From a virus, in the IMG/VR virus record IMGVR_UViG_3300013102_000068, positions 1-26,003 of that record: 26,003 nucleotides of DNA, one strand, 5' to 3'. Below the pieces are notes generated by a model. It saw only the letters and a list, made by a program, of their open reading frames with translations. It did no database searches and had not been told where the DNA came from. Positions 14,991-23,811 of this stretch are shown here, one piece after another. Every line of letters starts with the position of its first letter. The first letter of the stretch is position 1. The translations under genes were made by a program, and so were the position numbers.

Positions 14991-16556
14991 ATGGCAACCG
15001 GAATAATAAAACCTACAGTAGCAGGAGTATCTGCATCACCAACAATAGGCAATGGTGGCGCAGACTACAACACCGCTGAATCAGCGCTGAAAAAGAAGAT
15101 TGCTCAGAACCAGTTAAACATAGCAACAAATAAAAATCATGTAGAAAGTGAAACATCTCGAGCATTGAAAGTCATTCAAGAAAGACAGGCTGCAGGTCAG
15201 GACACAACATCCCAACAAAAGTATCTTAATACCAACCTTGGGTATAAGGCTCCTACAACTAATGCAACCAATACAAACGCAAATAACGGATCTTCTACAA
15301 CGTTTAACGGTAATGGAATAGGATCTGGCAGTCAGATTAATAGTAGAACAGAAGAGAGTAGCAAACTAATGCAGCAGATGAAGGCTATAGGGGAAAGGGA
15401 AGCAACACAATTCAGCTATGATCCTAACTCTGATCCAGCTTATCAGGCTGCATTGAAGCGCGCACAAGCCAATATTGACGTTGGAAATTCACAAGCTCAA
15501 GCGGAAATGAACCGCAGAGGAATTCTAAACAGCACCATTACAAGTGATCGTATGGGCGAGATCGCAAGTGCTGAGATGGGCAATGTAGAAACCACAGTCA
15601 TTCCGCAATTAATGCAACAGGCATATCAGAAATATATTGATGCGCAGAACCAAGAGCAACAACGATTCACTAATCTTGGTGCATTATCAGATAAATACAA
15701 CAATGAAGATCAGAGATCTATCGATAACAATTTCACTGAAGCTAACATAACAGGAAATTACTTACCAGAAGCAGCTAAACCGATCATAAGTCAAATACTA
15801 CAGCTTAAACAGCAAGCAGAAGCGCCGGGAATTACAGCTGCGGATAAAGCGCAACTAAGCGCAAGAGCTGATGGATACCGCGCCAAGTTAATAAGCCTAA
15901 ATGTCGATCCTAGCGCTTATGCCGCAACAGTTAATCACAACAATGCAAGTCTTAACCCGGGGATTCGCACCATTGCAGGTCAACAGTTAGATGCGTCTAA
16001 GCAAGCACAATCATTCAATCAGAACATGGACATTAGAAAACAAAAATTCACAGAAGGCCAGCAGACTTGGCAGAATAACTTCCAATCTGAACAACAGGGA
16101 TGGGAAAACAACTTCGCTAATGAGCAACAAGCATACAAAGTAGGTCGTGACTCGGTAGATGATACATTTAGAAATGCTCAACAGAAATTAACTGAGCAAG
16201 TCCAATTAGGCGGATTGAAACTAGACAGAGCTAATCAGTTGTTAAATCAAGCTGAAGCTCTCGGTTATGTAACCCCTGAACTTTCAGCCGCTACCGGAAT
16301 GCCATCAGGTCAACCATTCGCAAGCAAAAATTATGGTTCAGCAAAAGCGGCGCCAGTTGCGGAGGATTACTTAAGTTTTATTGATAAAATAGCCGTTATG
16401 AACGGATCAACATTGAAAAATCCGATCGATGTTGAAAATTATATTCTTAACACTCCGGCATCTGATTATGAAAAGTACAGAATGTACATCGCTAAAGGTT
16501 TGAAATGGGATGGTCCGGTTCCACAGCCGGGGGAGCAACAGCCACTTCAACCGTAA
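14991..16556 (+). CDS. Internal virion / ejection-type protein, Q/N-rich
   Basis: 521 residues, Gln-, Asn- and Ala-rich and mostly helical. Residues ~85-120 are an Asn/Thr/Gly-rich linker. Later helices include 'FSYDPNSDPAYQAALKRAQANIDVGNS', a pattern I associate with internal proteins of Gram-positive phages, and the near-repeats TWQNNFQSEQQ and GWENNFANEQQ (about 360-382). Its place after the tail genes and before the giant 1517-residue protein matches the ejection-protein block of short-tailed phages. GGAGCG (14979-14984) precedes the ATG. The C-terminus overlaps a lysozyme-like ORF by 52 bases in the -1 frame, and the join may be read through by frameshifting (see findings). Confidence 0.62.
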   Translation: MATGIIKPTVAGVSASPTIGNGGADYNTAESALKKKIAQNQLNIATNKNHVESETSRALKVIQERQAAGQDTTSQQKYLNTNLGYKAPTTNATNTNANNGSSTTFNGNGIGSGSQINSRTEESSKLMQQMKAIGEREATQFSYDPNSDPAYQAALKRAQANIDVGNSQAQAEMNRRGILNSTITSDRMGEIASAEMGNVETTVIPQLMQQAYQKYIDAQNQEQQRFTNLGALSDKYNNEDQRSIDNNFTEANITGNYLPEAAKPIISQILQLKQQAEAPGITAADKAQLSARADGYRAKLISLNVDPSAYAATVNHNNASLNPGIRTIAGQQLDASKQAQSFNQNMDIRKQKFTEGQQTWQNNFQSEQQGWENNFANEQQAYKVGRDSVDDTFRNAQQKLTEQVQLGGLKLDRANQLLNQAEALGYVTPELSAATGMPSGQPFASKNYGSAKAAPVAEDYLSFIDKIAVMNGSTLKNPIDVENYILNTPASDYEKYRMYIAKGLKWDGPVPQPGEQQPLQP

Positions 16557-17155
16557 GCGGTGGCTTAGGATCGTTGTCTAGCAAATATGAGTCAGGCGGT
16601 AACGCTGGCTCTATTGCTCGGACACCTGGCGATATAGGCGGTGCCAGTTACGGTAAGTATCAATTAACAACAGCAAGCGGATCAGCTAAGGCATTTGTGG
16701 AGTCTCTTAAAAATATTGATAAAACGGCATATCAACAACTAGCTGGCAAAGCTCCTGGTTCTGCTGCATTTGATAGTGCTTGGAAAGCTGTGGCAAACGG
16801 TAATTCTAACTTTGGATCCTACCAACATAACTTTATTCAACAAAAATATTTTGATCCAGCTGTAAGTTCGGTCAAAAAAGTCATAGGGCTAGACGTAACC
16901 AGACGTTCTCAAGCTGTTCAAGATGCGATATGGTCCACTGCTGTTCAACACGGTTCGGGTAGTGTAGCTAAAATACTTAAGAATGCTGGAATATCACCAA
17001 TGACAAGCGATGCCGAAATCATAAAAAGAATCTACGCTGAACGGGCTGCTGGTAATGGGACTAAATATTTTTCTAAATCATCTACAGCCGTTCGGAATAG
17101 CGTTGTGAAACGATTCGGAAGTGAAATGAAAGATGCTTTGAACATGCTGACATAG
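16505..17155 (+). CDS. Lysozyme-like virion peptidoglycan hydrolase
   Basis: 216 codons. Residues ~24-53 (SLSSKYESGGNAGSIARTPGDIGGASYGKYQLTT) match the lysozyme-like/VgrG-related hydrolase signature, with Glu29 the likely general acid and GDxGGxSYGxYQ the conserved strand. The rest is helical with a basic C-terminus. In short-tailed phages such a domain is often carried by an ejection protein and bores through peptidoglycan during DNA entry, which fits its place between two internal proteins and apart from the late lysis genes. The ATG at 16505 overlaps the upstream gene by 52 bases and has only a weak AAAGG before it; the Gly/Ser/Thr-rich first 22 residues look like a linker, so it may be made as a fusion. 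Confidence 0.75.
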   Translation: MGWSGSTAGGATATSTVSGGLGSLSSKYESGGNAGSIARTPGDIGGASYGKYQLTTASGSAKAFVESLKNIDKTAYQQLAGKAPGSAAFDSAWKAVANGNSNFGSYQHNFIQQKYFDPAVSSVKKVIGLDVTRRSQAVQDAIWSTAVQHGSGSVAKILKNAGISPMTSDAEIIKRIYAERAAGNGTKYFSKSSTAVRNSVVKRFGSEMKDALNMLT

Positions 17156-17166
17156 GCGGTGAAATA

Positions 17167-20100
17167 ATGGCTGAATCATTTGTTGAAAAAAGAAAGCGTG
17201 AGTTGAGTGAAAGCGCTGGTACAAGTGGTGGTGTGAGTAGTGCTGAATCATTTGTTGAACGCAGAAAACGAGAATTACGTGAACCATCAACTGCAAACAA
17301 CCAATCTAATGTTAAAACATCATTCAAAACATCTGAATTGCTATCATCTATCGGTGTAGATTCCACTAAGTTTGGTAAGACGGATGTTAAAGCACCAGTT
17401 AAAACAATCACCAAACCTGTAAGTCAGCCGCCAACAGGCATTAAAACACCAATGATAACAGGTTTACATGCAGCGACTGGCGATAAACAAGCATTAAAAG
17501 ACTACAAAAAAATGACGGGATTTGAATTCGCTCCATTGACTGATGCGCCTGACACAAGAACTCAATACGAAAAAGAGCAAGAAAATATAAATAACAGCAA
17601 CTGGCCCGGTGTAGTTAAGGGTATCGCAACCGCCGGGAACAGACTGACACGAGGCAATGTGGTAGGTCAATTTTTATCAAAGGCTACGACAGTTCCGGGG
17701 GTTTCCGTAGAAAAAACAGACTCTACAGGCAATAAAATAGCTGACAAAGCAGGGAAGTTGTTAGGGGATTACGTTTCCCCTCTGCTTGTTCCTACTGGTG
17801 CACCTTTGGGGTCTGGGACGATGGCCGCACCTTATGAAGCCGCTGGAAAGCTACTGAACACAGGCGCAGGACAAAAGGTAGTCAATACGTTTGGCGCTGG
17901 GCTCAGCAAGGTGCCGCTTATCTCCAAAGGTGCTGGACAAGGATTAGCAAGGGTTGGGCTTACTGAGGGACTTGCAGGAACGATTCAGAACCCTGCACAG
18001 GCGCTTGTGAATGATCCAAATCGTAGTACGAAGGAATTGGCTACAGATGCCGCCATAGGTGGTGCAGCAGGATTAGGATTGGGTATGGGTGGATATGCAG
18101 TAGGCAAGGGTATTAGTAAAGGGATAGGAAAGTTAACAGGGAAAAATAAAGTTGCTGAATCAGTCGTTGCAGATGCGATAGCACCTAAAACTGTTTCAAG
18201 AGTATCTTCAGAACCGATTGTTACACCTCAGAAAAAATTACAGCAAGAAATAATTGAACCGATCGCAGGGAATCCCTATTCCACTGAAACAGCAGACATA
18301 CCAGACTTCCTTAAACCTGCAAATCGTAGAACAATGACGCCTGAAATCACTCCAACGATTGAACCGATCATACCAAGCCCTCTCAAGCCTACTTCTGGTC
18401 TGAGAGGTAACTTTCAAAATCAATTGAAGAATGGCAACTTCTCGGAAGAACTACAAAGTTCAATTAAAGCGACTGATCAGAAATATGATGTAGCTCATAA
18501 CGTAGACAGTGTGGCTAAAGCTAATGCAAAGATTGTTGATCTCACAAATGCTTCAAGTGATTTCAAAGGAAATGAATCAGGTGGAGCAGATCATGTTGCT
18601 ACCGGGTATAGATTACTACAGGAGTTAGATAGAGTTGGGCAGCATGGTCAAGCGCTAGAGATTGCAGAGAAATTAGCTGCCGATCTCACAAAGGCTGGCC
18701 AAACTGTTCAAGCTGCATCAATCTTAGCTAGATTAAGCCCTGAGGGACAACTGCTTCGACTGACACGATTAGCTGAGAAGAACGGAACAAAGGTTAGTGT
18801 TGAGGACAGTGTTAAATTCAAAGAACTGGCAGCCAAGGTTCAAGAAAACACTGGTGCTGGTGCAAAGGCTAATGAGTTCAATGAAATTCTGAACCGGTTG
18901 GAAAAAGGTGATAACGTAACGGTTAAAGATATCAAGACTTTATCCGACTTCCTAACTGGAGCAGAGAAAAAGATACAACCAAGAGTTAAAACTGTGATGG
19001 ATAAATTACCTGAAGAATTAAAGGATGTGCGCAAGCGTGATCGGGTAGTTTCTTTCCTAGATGACGCAGAAACCGCGGCACTGGCGAGAATCAAAGCTCG
19101 TAAAAATCAACTTAACAGTTTACCTTTGGGTGAGTGGGCAGACCATGCAATTGTGGTATCTGCACAGATTGCAAAAGGCGGAATCAAGGCTGCTGACCAT
19201 GTAGAGAAGATCGTTACAATGTTTGGAGAAGAGATTCGACCTTATGCTACAGAGGTATTTCAGAAGGCGCAGGATATCGTTGGTGGGATCTCCCGGAATG
19301 CAGCAGAGGGCAATCTTGCGAAAGCTAATGCAGCGTTTCGTAAAATAACTGGTCAGGCTGAAACTGAAAAGGAAATTGTGAAAGAAACAGCTGCGCATGT
19401 ACGTAAATTAATTAATGACGCCAAACAAGGGGAATTAACTAGAGAAGGCGTACAGAAGTTACGTGATTATGCAGATGAAATTGCTGATATGCTTGCAGAA
19501 AAGAAGCCTGGTAAACTACCTACCCAGGAAGAAAAGTTTCTTCAAACAGTAAAATCCTTAGCTAAAAAAATTGCTCAAGTAGAGTCGAGCACGCTTCCGG
19601 CAGATCAAGCAAACCGTGAAGTATCGAGCCTCTTGCGTCAAGTGGCTAAATTGTCAGAAGAAGGTACGATAAAGATCATTCAGGAGCCTATAGATACAAA
19701 GGTACTAAGCGATATCGCTCATGACGTGCTAGAAAAAACACGCCCGACTCCTAAACCATCGACATTGCAGGAAAAAATAGTTGAAAAATATATTAAACAA
19801 AATAAATCTGTAAGCACTAAAGATATCGAAACTTTAAGAAAACTGGCCAAAGATATCACTAAACTGTCAGGAGATCAGAAGATTGATGCTGATATCTCGA
19901 TGCAAAAGATTCTAAACAGTTATGAGAAATCATCTTTGTGGGATAAGACTCTTGCCATTCGCTACATGGCAATGCTATTAAACACAGGAACACAGGCAGT
20001 CAATGCTTTATCAGGACCTATTATGTCTACAACAGGAACTGTAGCTGATGTATTTGGGACAATGGTAGATATCGCGATGAACAAAACTCTTAAAACACCA

Positions 20101-21720
20101 AGAACCACAACTCTGTATGGCACTAATCCATTGAGGTTTATGTCACATTGGTTCAAGAACTTAAAGATTGGTGGTAAAGCTGGAGCGCAAGGAGTTAATC
20201 CAGGAGGAATTCAAGGTACTAATGAGATTAGAGGACTAGCGTTTAAGAGCCTTAAAAATCCTTTTGGATTAGCCGAAAGAGCATTGGGTGCCGTGGCGAA
20301 AGGTCCCGACTTTGCTACGTACAAGACGGTATTTGATTCTGAGATTGCAAGGCAAGGATTCTTGGAAGCCAAAAACAAAGGTCTTAAAGGTAAAGATATC
20401 AAGTCTTATATAGAAAAGTTTGTGAATGACCCTCCTGAAGAAGCGATACTTCAAGCGGACAGAATTGGAAAGAATACTACGTTTCAGCGTTCGGACACTT
20501 CGGGCGGCAAAGCGGCAAATTTTTTAAATAATTCACCAAGTTTTATTAAGCCAGTTACAACTGCCATTTTTCCTTTTGTACGTACACCTATAAACATTGC
20601 TTCGACAGCAGTGACTATATCTCCTGGTGGAATTTTCAAGGGTTTATTCCAGTTGACTAGCAAGTCCAAAGCTACACAGCGCGAAGCTCTACGCACCTTG
20701 TCGCTCGGACTGACTGGAACAGGACTCAGCGCGATGGGATATTATTTGAGTCAGCTAGGAATCATTACAGGGGCAAATGATAGTGGAGATAAAAACGTAG
20801 ACAACATCAGAGAGCAAGCAGGAAAAGGCAAGTACCGTTTCAATACGTCGGCACTCGGAAGGTACATGTCGGCTATGATAGATGGTAAAGGTCCAGAGGC
20901 GGCAGAACATGCGGCGAAGTATCAAGAAGGGGACAAACAGTTTGATTACAATAAACTTCAACCATTAGCATTCCCATTAGCAATTGGTGCAGGGGTAAGC
21001 GATAAAAAGGCAGAAGGATTATCTGGAAAAGCGTACGGTGCAGGTATGGATGCATACGGTTCATTGTTTGGTATGTCAACGTTAAAAGGTGTACAAGATA
21101 TATTTCAACCTTCCTACGGTGGCACTCAGGGAGAGAAGGCATTGGGAGTTCCTACGCGTCTTGCTGAATCTTTCTTTAAGAGCTTCAGCCCGAGTGCATT
21201 GGCTCAGGAAGCGAGACGTCAAGATCCTATATCTCGCAAAACTTCATATAATGACGGATTATTTAAAGATGTTGGTGATTACTTCAATTCACGCATACCT
21301 GGACAATCCCAATCACTGCCTGCTAATAAAACAACATTGGGTCAAAACAAACTGAATGCTCCAGGTATAAAAGGTCAGTATCTAAATCCATACAAATCCG
21401 ATGTAGCGCCTTACAACAAAGCAGCTAGAATTATATCTGATTTAATTGATAGAACGGGTGATACAACGTTAGCTCCTAAAGCGCCAGCGAAGAATGTGAG
21501 TGGAAAGAATGATAATGATGAATCAGTAACCATTGCGATTCCTGCCAAGCGTTACGCTAAGCTTCAAGAAGATGTAGGGAATGAAATAATTACACGAATC
21601 CTAGACCTTCCTAGATCCGCAGACGAAGAACTCGGCACAGCTATTCATGATATTTATGAAGAAGTCCGTAAAGAGAAAATGGACGAAGTTAAAGAAGAAT
21701 TAGGTATATGGGTTGATTAA
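17167..21720 (+). CDS. Giant internal (DNA-ejection) protein, 1517 aa
   Basis: The longest gene of the window, placed like the large internal core protein of short-tailed phages. Residues 2-14 (AESFVEKRKREL) are duplicated at 26-38. Residues ~290-325 form a Gly/Ala-rich hydrophobic glycine-zipper-like stretch (IGGAAGLGLGMGGYAVGKG), a candidate membrane-inserting helix. Residues ~440-960 are long charged helices. Around residues 1120-1165 the pattern 'FQRSDTSGG...SFIKPVTTAIFPFVRTPINIASTAV' resembles the large polyvalent protein associated domain (LPD38-type) of giant phage proteins. GGCGGTGA (17155-17162) precedes the ATG. Inferred role: leaves the capsid with the DNA and forms a conduit across the envelope. 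No protease, polymerase or transglycosylase motif was seen. Confidence 0.7.
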   Translation: MAESFVEKRKRELSESAGTSGGVSSAESFVERRKRELREPSTANNQSNVKTSFKTSELLSSIGVDSTKFGKTDVKAPVKTITKPVSQPPTGIKTPMITGLHAATGDKQALKDYKKMTGFEFAPLTDAPDTRTQYEKEQENINNSNWPGVVKGIATAGNRLTRGNVVGQFLSKATTVPGVSVEKTDSTGNKIADKAGKLLGDYVSPLLVPTGAPLGSGTMAAPYEAAGKLLNTGAGQKVVNTFGAGLSKVPLISKGAGQGLARVGLTEGLAGTIQNPAQALVNDPNRSTKELATDAAIGGAAGLGLGMGGYAVGKGISKGIGKLTGKNKVAESVVADAIAPKTVSRVSSEPIVTPQKKLQQEIIEPIAGNPYSTETADIPDFLKPANRRTMTPEITPTIEPIIPSPLKPTSGLRGNFQNQLKNGNFSEELQSSIKATDQKYDVAHNVDSVAKANAKIVDLTNASSDFKGNESGGADHVATGYRLLQELDRVGQHGQALEIAEKLAADLTKAGQTVQAASILARLSPEGQLLRLTRLAEKNGTKVSVEDSVKFKELAAKVQENTGAGAKANEFNEILNRLEKGDNVTVKDIKTLSDFLTGAEKKIQPRVKTVMDKLPEELKDVRKRDRVVSFLDDAETAALARIKARKNQLNSLPLGEWADHAIVVSAQIAKGGIKAADHVEKIVTMFGEEIRPYATEVFQKAQDIVGGISRNAAEGNLAKANAAFRKITGQAETEKEIVKETAAHVRKLINDAKQGELTREGVQKLRDYADEIADMLAEKKPGKLPTQEEKFLQTVKSLAKKIAQVESSTLPADQANREVSSLLRQVAKLSEEGTIKIIQEPIDTKVLSDIAHDVLEKTRPTPKPSTLQEKIVEKYIKQNKSVSTKDIETLRKLAKDITKLSGDQKIDADISMQKILNSYEKSSLWDKTLAIRYMAMLLNTGTQAVNALSGPIMSTTGTVADVFGTMVDIAMNKTLKTPRTTTLYGTNPLRFMSHWFKNLKIGGKAGAQGVNPGGIQGTNEIRGLAFKSLKNPFGLAERALGAVAKGPDFATYKTVFDSEIARQGFLEAKNKGLKGKDIKSYIEKFVNDPPEEAILQADRIGKNTTFQRSDTSGGKAANFLNNSPSFIKPVTTAIFPFVRTPINIASTAVTISPGGIFKGLFQLTSKSKATQREALRTLSLGLTGTGLSAMGYYLSQLGIITGANDSGDKNVDNIREQAGKGKYRFNTSALGRYMSAMIDGKGPEAAEHAAKYQEGDKQFDYNKLQPLAFPLAIGAGVSDKKAEGLSGKAYGAGMDAYGSLFGMSTLKGVQDIFQPSYGGTQGEKALGVPTRLAESFFKSFSPSALAQEARRQDPISRKTSYNDGLFKDVGDYFNSRIPGQSQSLPANKTTLGQNKLNAPGIKGQYLNPYKSDVAPYNKAARIISDLIDRTGDTTLAPKAPAKNVSGKNDNDESVTIAIPAKRYAKLQEDVGNEIITRILDLPRSADEELGTAIHDIYEEVRKEKMDEVKEELGIWVD
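17170..17277 (+). repeat. Internal duplication at the start of the giant protein gene
   Basis: GCTGAATCATTTGTTGAA occurs at 17170-17187 and again at 17242-17259, 72 bp apart; similarity continues for ~18 more bases. It encodes the repeated AESFVExRKREL motif, possibly a docking peptide for another capsid component. Confidence 0.7.
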
Positions 21721-21730
21721 ATTTTAATAG

Positions 21731-21759
21731 TTGACTATAAACCTAAATAATGGTAAATT
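21731..21759 (+). promoter_or_regulatory. Strong sigma-A-type promoter
   Basis: TTGACT (21731-21736), a 17-bp spacer and TGG-TAAATT (extended -10; -10 at 21754-21759) make this the best promoter in the window. It starts 10 bases after the giant gene's stop. A terminator begins about 22 bases beyond the expected start site, so most transcripts may be only ~55 nt long. Confidence 0.65.
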
Positions 21760-21787
21760 AATCTCAAATCTGAAAGCATCGGTGAGA

Positions 21788-21821
21788 AGAGTCCGGGGAA
21801 AGCATCCCTTGGGCTCTTTTT
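21788..21821 (+). terminator. Rho-independent terminator (possible attenuator)
   Basis: AGAGTCC (21788-21794) pairs with GGGCTCT (21811-21817); an inner GGGA/TCCC stem continues to an AAGCA loop. CTTTTTC follows. It lies just upstream of the ribosome binding site of a 51-aa gene and just downstream of the promoter at 21731. Confidence 0.82.
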
Positions 21822-21836
21822 CTGTCGGGAGGTAAC

Positions 21837-21992
21837 ATGAAATACATTGAATTCGATGATTCAGAGTTGCTGCATAGTGACTTTGACGATAAGACATTAC
21901 AACTCGTGGCTGACTTAATGGGTCCCGATGTTCGCGATAAACTCCTAGTCCCGGTGGTGGAACGCATTGAACCTCATAGAATCGCTTTATGA
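21837..21992 (+). CDS. Small acidic hypothetical protein (51 aa)
   Basis: ATG 21837 follows CGGGAGGT (21826-21833), one of the better ribosome binding sites here, and the frame runs to TGA at 21990-21992. The peptide is acidic at the N-terminus (IEFDDSELLHSDFDDK) and ends with a Pro/Val/Arg-rich segment. It has no Cys or membrane helix. It is the first gene of the lysis side and lies behind the promoter-terminator pair. Function unknown; it is below usual ORF length cut-offs but is well supported by its start site. Confidence 0.6.
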   Translation: MKYIEFDDSELLHSDFDDKTLQLVADLMGPDVRDKLLVPVVERIEPHRIAL

Positions 21993-22196
21993 TATTAGTT
22001 ATTTCATCTTAAAAAATATTAGAAATTGGAAATGGGAAATGTTCTTCATATATATCTTTTATCTCTTCGGCAAGCGTTCTGGCATGAAGATGACTAAAAA
22101 ATATATGCAGAAACATTTCCCTATTTATTTCGCTGACGAAAATGAAGCGTGGAGGGCATGGGCAACACAAAATATAGAAAGTTTAGGTGGGTCAAA

Positions 22197-22349
22197 TTGG
22201 CAGTGGAAGAAATCAAATGGCAGTATAGTGCAATTCAAGAATCTGGATCGGATGAACTTAAATACGTTATCGAGATACTTACGGCAGGACAAGCACCAGG
22301 ACAACCAATTAGAGAGGGTGAACAGTATGAAAAAAATAATTGTAATTGA
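22197..22349 (+). CDS. Small hypothetical protein overlapping the amidase start
   Basis: This frame is open from 22146 to TGA 22347-22349. I take TTG 22197 as start because AGGTGGG (22185-22191) is well spaced. ATG 22158 has a ribosome binding site only two bases away, and GTG 22149 has none. The product (AVEEIKWQYSAIQESGSDELKYVIEILTAG...) is helical and looks like a genuine small phage protein. It overlaps the amidase ATG by 23 bases, which suggests coupling. The amidase frame is also open through this whole stretch, so an amidase with an N-terminal extension is the competing reading. Confidence 0.45.
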   Translation: MAVEEIKWQYSAIQESGSDELKYVIEILTAGQAPGQPIREGEQYEKNNCN

Positions 22350-23199
22350 TGCAGGACATGGAGATAAAGACCCGGGAGCCATTGGTGTTACTGGGAATAA
22401 AGAAAAGGATTTCAATCTAACAATGGCCTTGAAAGTGGAAAGACTGTTGCTGGACCATCCATCTATTACTGTACTGCTGACACGTAGAACTGATGTATTC
22501 CTTGAGTTAAAGGAACGTTCAGACTTTGCTAATAAAGCTAATGCAGATGCTTTCATATCCATTCATGCTAATAGCTACACACCTACCTCAGCAGGGACAG
22601 AGACGCATTACACACGTTCTGATAGTAAAGGGCTTGCTACGATCCTTCAAAAGTACACAGTACTCTCAACAGGTTTAAAGGATCGAGGGCTTAAAGTAGG
22701 TAAATTGTACGTCACAAAAAATACAAAGATGCCAGCGTGTTTATTAGAACCAGCATTTTTAAGTAACCCCGCTGAAGAATCGCTTCTATATAATACAGAA
22801 TTTCAAGATACATTTGCGCTCAACATTTCGAAAGCTATTTGTGAATTTTGTGGTGTCGCCTACGAAATCGAACCAACGCCTGCACCGCAACCAATTCCGG
22901 ATAATCCGTCACCATATCCGACCATGGAAGTTACTATCAATACAGCAAATCCGAAGTCATTCATAGGATACTCTATTAAAGGATCTACGTGGATACCATC
23001 CAGACCGATTTGTGACATCTTGGGAGCTGATGTTTTATACAACAAAGGAATAGTATCTATCAACGGCACGAAGCTAGAGACTCAACTCATCAACGGTGTG
23101 GGCTACGTTAAACCTCGTGATCTATCGGCTCAAACAGGAGCAAGAATATTCTGGGATAAAAGTAATCCGAAGAGAGTTGAAATTTTCACTTCATTATAA
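22327..23199 (+). CDS. N-acetylmuramoyl-L-alanine amidase (endolysin)
   Basis: 290 residues. Residues 4-175 are an Amidase_3 domain with all zinc and catalytic residues: His11 (IDAGHGDKDPG), Glu26 (KEKDFN), His80 (SIHANS) and Glu141 (LLEPAFLSN). It cleaves the bond between MurNAc and L-Ala in peptidoglycan to lyse the cell. A Pro-rich linker (PTPAPQPIPDNPSPYP, ~183-200) leads to a C-terminal domain (VTINTANPKSFIGYSIKGSTWIPSRPICDILGADVLY...) related to the copper-amine-oxidase-N-like stalk fold, probably a wall-binding part. No signal peptide, so export depends on the holin encoded next. ATG 22327 follows GAGAGGGTGA (22311-22320). The same frame is open 360 bases further upstream to a TTG at 21967. 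Confidence 0.88.
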   Translation: MKKIIVIDAGHGDKDPGAIGVTGNKEKDFNLTMALKVERLLLDHPSITVLLTRRTDVFLELKERSDFANKANADAFISIHANSYTPTSAGTETHYTRSDSKGLATILQKYTVLSTGLKDRGLKVGKLYVTKNTKMPACLLEPAFLSNPAEESLLYNTEFQDTFALNISKAICEFCGVAYEIEPTPAPQPIPDNPSPYPTMEVTINTANPKSFIGYSIKGSTWIPSRPICDILGADVLYNKGIVSINGTKLETQLINGVGYVKPRDLSAQTGARIFWDKSNPKRVEIFTSL

Positions 23200-23211
23200 G
23201 GGGGTATAAAT

Positions 23212-23547
23212 ATGGACATTGTATGGGAAGCAATCAGACCGTTTTTAGCTGACTTAGCCAAGGAGCTTATCACAGTGGTAGTGTCATTGCTTTTGGTGTT
23301 TTGGGGAGTAGCTAAAACAAAAATAATCGCACACATTAAAAATGAACAGATTCGCAAGGCAGCTGCAGAAGGTTTCGCATTAGCTGAAAAGAGATTCACA
23401 CAACTGAGTGGAGAAGGTAAGTTTAATCAAGCCTTCGTTTATACGTCCAAGAAGCTAGGGGATGCGAAGATCAAGGTAACGCCTGAAGAGATCAAGGCGG
23501 CCATCGAGAAAGCTGTGGTGGATTATAATTGGAATAAGGCAAGTTAG
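23212..23547 (+). CDS. Holin, LLH family
   Basis: 111 residues with one hydrophobic segment at about 18-36 (ELITVVVSLLLVFWGVAKT), then a charged amphipathic region and a C-terminal VTPEEIKAAIEKAVVDYNW, the signature of phage LLH-type holins. It forms membrane lesions at the end of the lytic cycle to release the amidase. GGGGG (23200-23204) precedes the ATG, 12 bases after the amidase stop, so the order is endolysin then holin, the reverse of many phages but common with this family. It is the last gene before the attachment region. Confidence 0.85.
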   Translation: MDIVWEAIRPFLADLAKELITVVVSLLLVFWGVAKTKIIAHIKNEQIRKAAAEGFALAEKRFTQLSGEGKFNQAFVYTSKKLGDAKIKVTPEEIKAAIEKAVVDYNWNKAS

Positions 23548-23556
23548 GCTAATCTT

Positions 23557-23565
23557 TGATATAAT
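23557..23565 (+). promoter_or_regulatory. Extended -10 promoter reading into attP
   Basis: TGATATAAT contains a perfect TATAAT (23560-23565) with the extended TGn; the -35 region is weak. It starts 10 bases after the holin stop and points through attP toward the antisense strand of the integrase. No plus-strand gene follows. Confidence 0.4.
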
Positions 23566-23760
23566 GAATCTATAAAATACGCATAACAACGACAAAATTA
23601 TTCGGAGTAACTTTTGGGTAACAATTGGGTAACGAAAGCCAGACGCAAGGAGTAACATTGAGATAATCATATTACAACACGAAAGACCTCGTAACCCTTG
23701 ATATGTAAGGAATTCACCTAACATATTACTTCAAAGATCATCATGTTACAGATAGGTGGA

Positions 23761-23777
23761 ATCATTTAAGGAATGAT
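23761..23777. repeat. Inverted repeat in attP
   Basis: ATCATT and AATGAT flank TAAGG in a perfect 6-bp dyad. It lies between the candidate core and the right arm sites and could bind an excisionase or host factor. Confidence 0.4.
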
Positions 23778-23788
23778 ATAAAACAAGC

Positions 23789-23811
23789 AAAAAACCCTTA
23801 TATAATAAGGG
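23789..23811 (-). terminator. Terminator of the integrase transcript
   Basis: On the minus strand CCCTTAT and ATAAGGG form a 7-bp stem with a 3-nt loop (23795-23811), followed by six Ts (plus-strand A run 23789-23794). It lies 55 bases beyond the integrase stop codon. The plus strand has no T run after the stem, so it is one-directional. Confidence 0.7.

Noticed and set aside
17082-17414. 110-codon minus-strand ORF
   Set aside because: A shadow of the lysozyme end and giant-protein start; no ribosome binding site and low-complexity sequence from the duplicated motif.
22125-22562. 145-codon minus-strand ORF
   Set aside because: It is antisense to the amidase catalytic domain and has no supporting start site.
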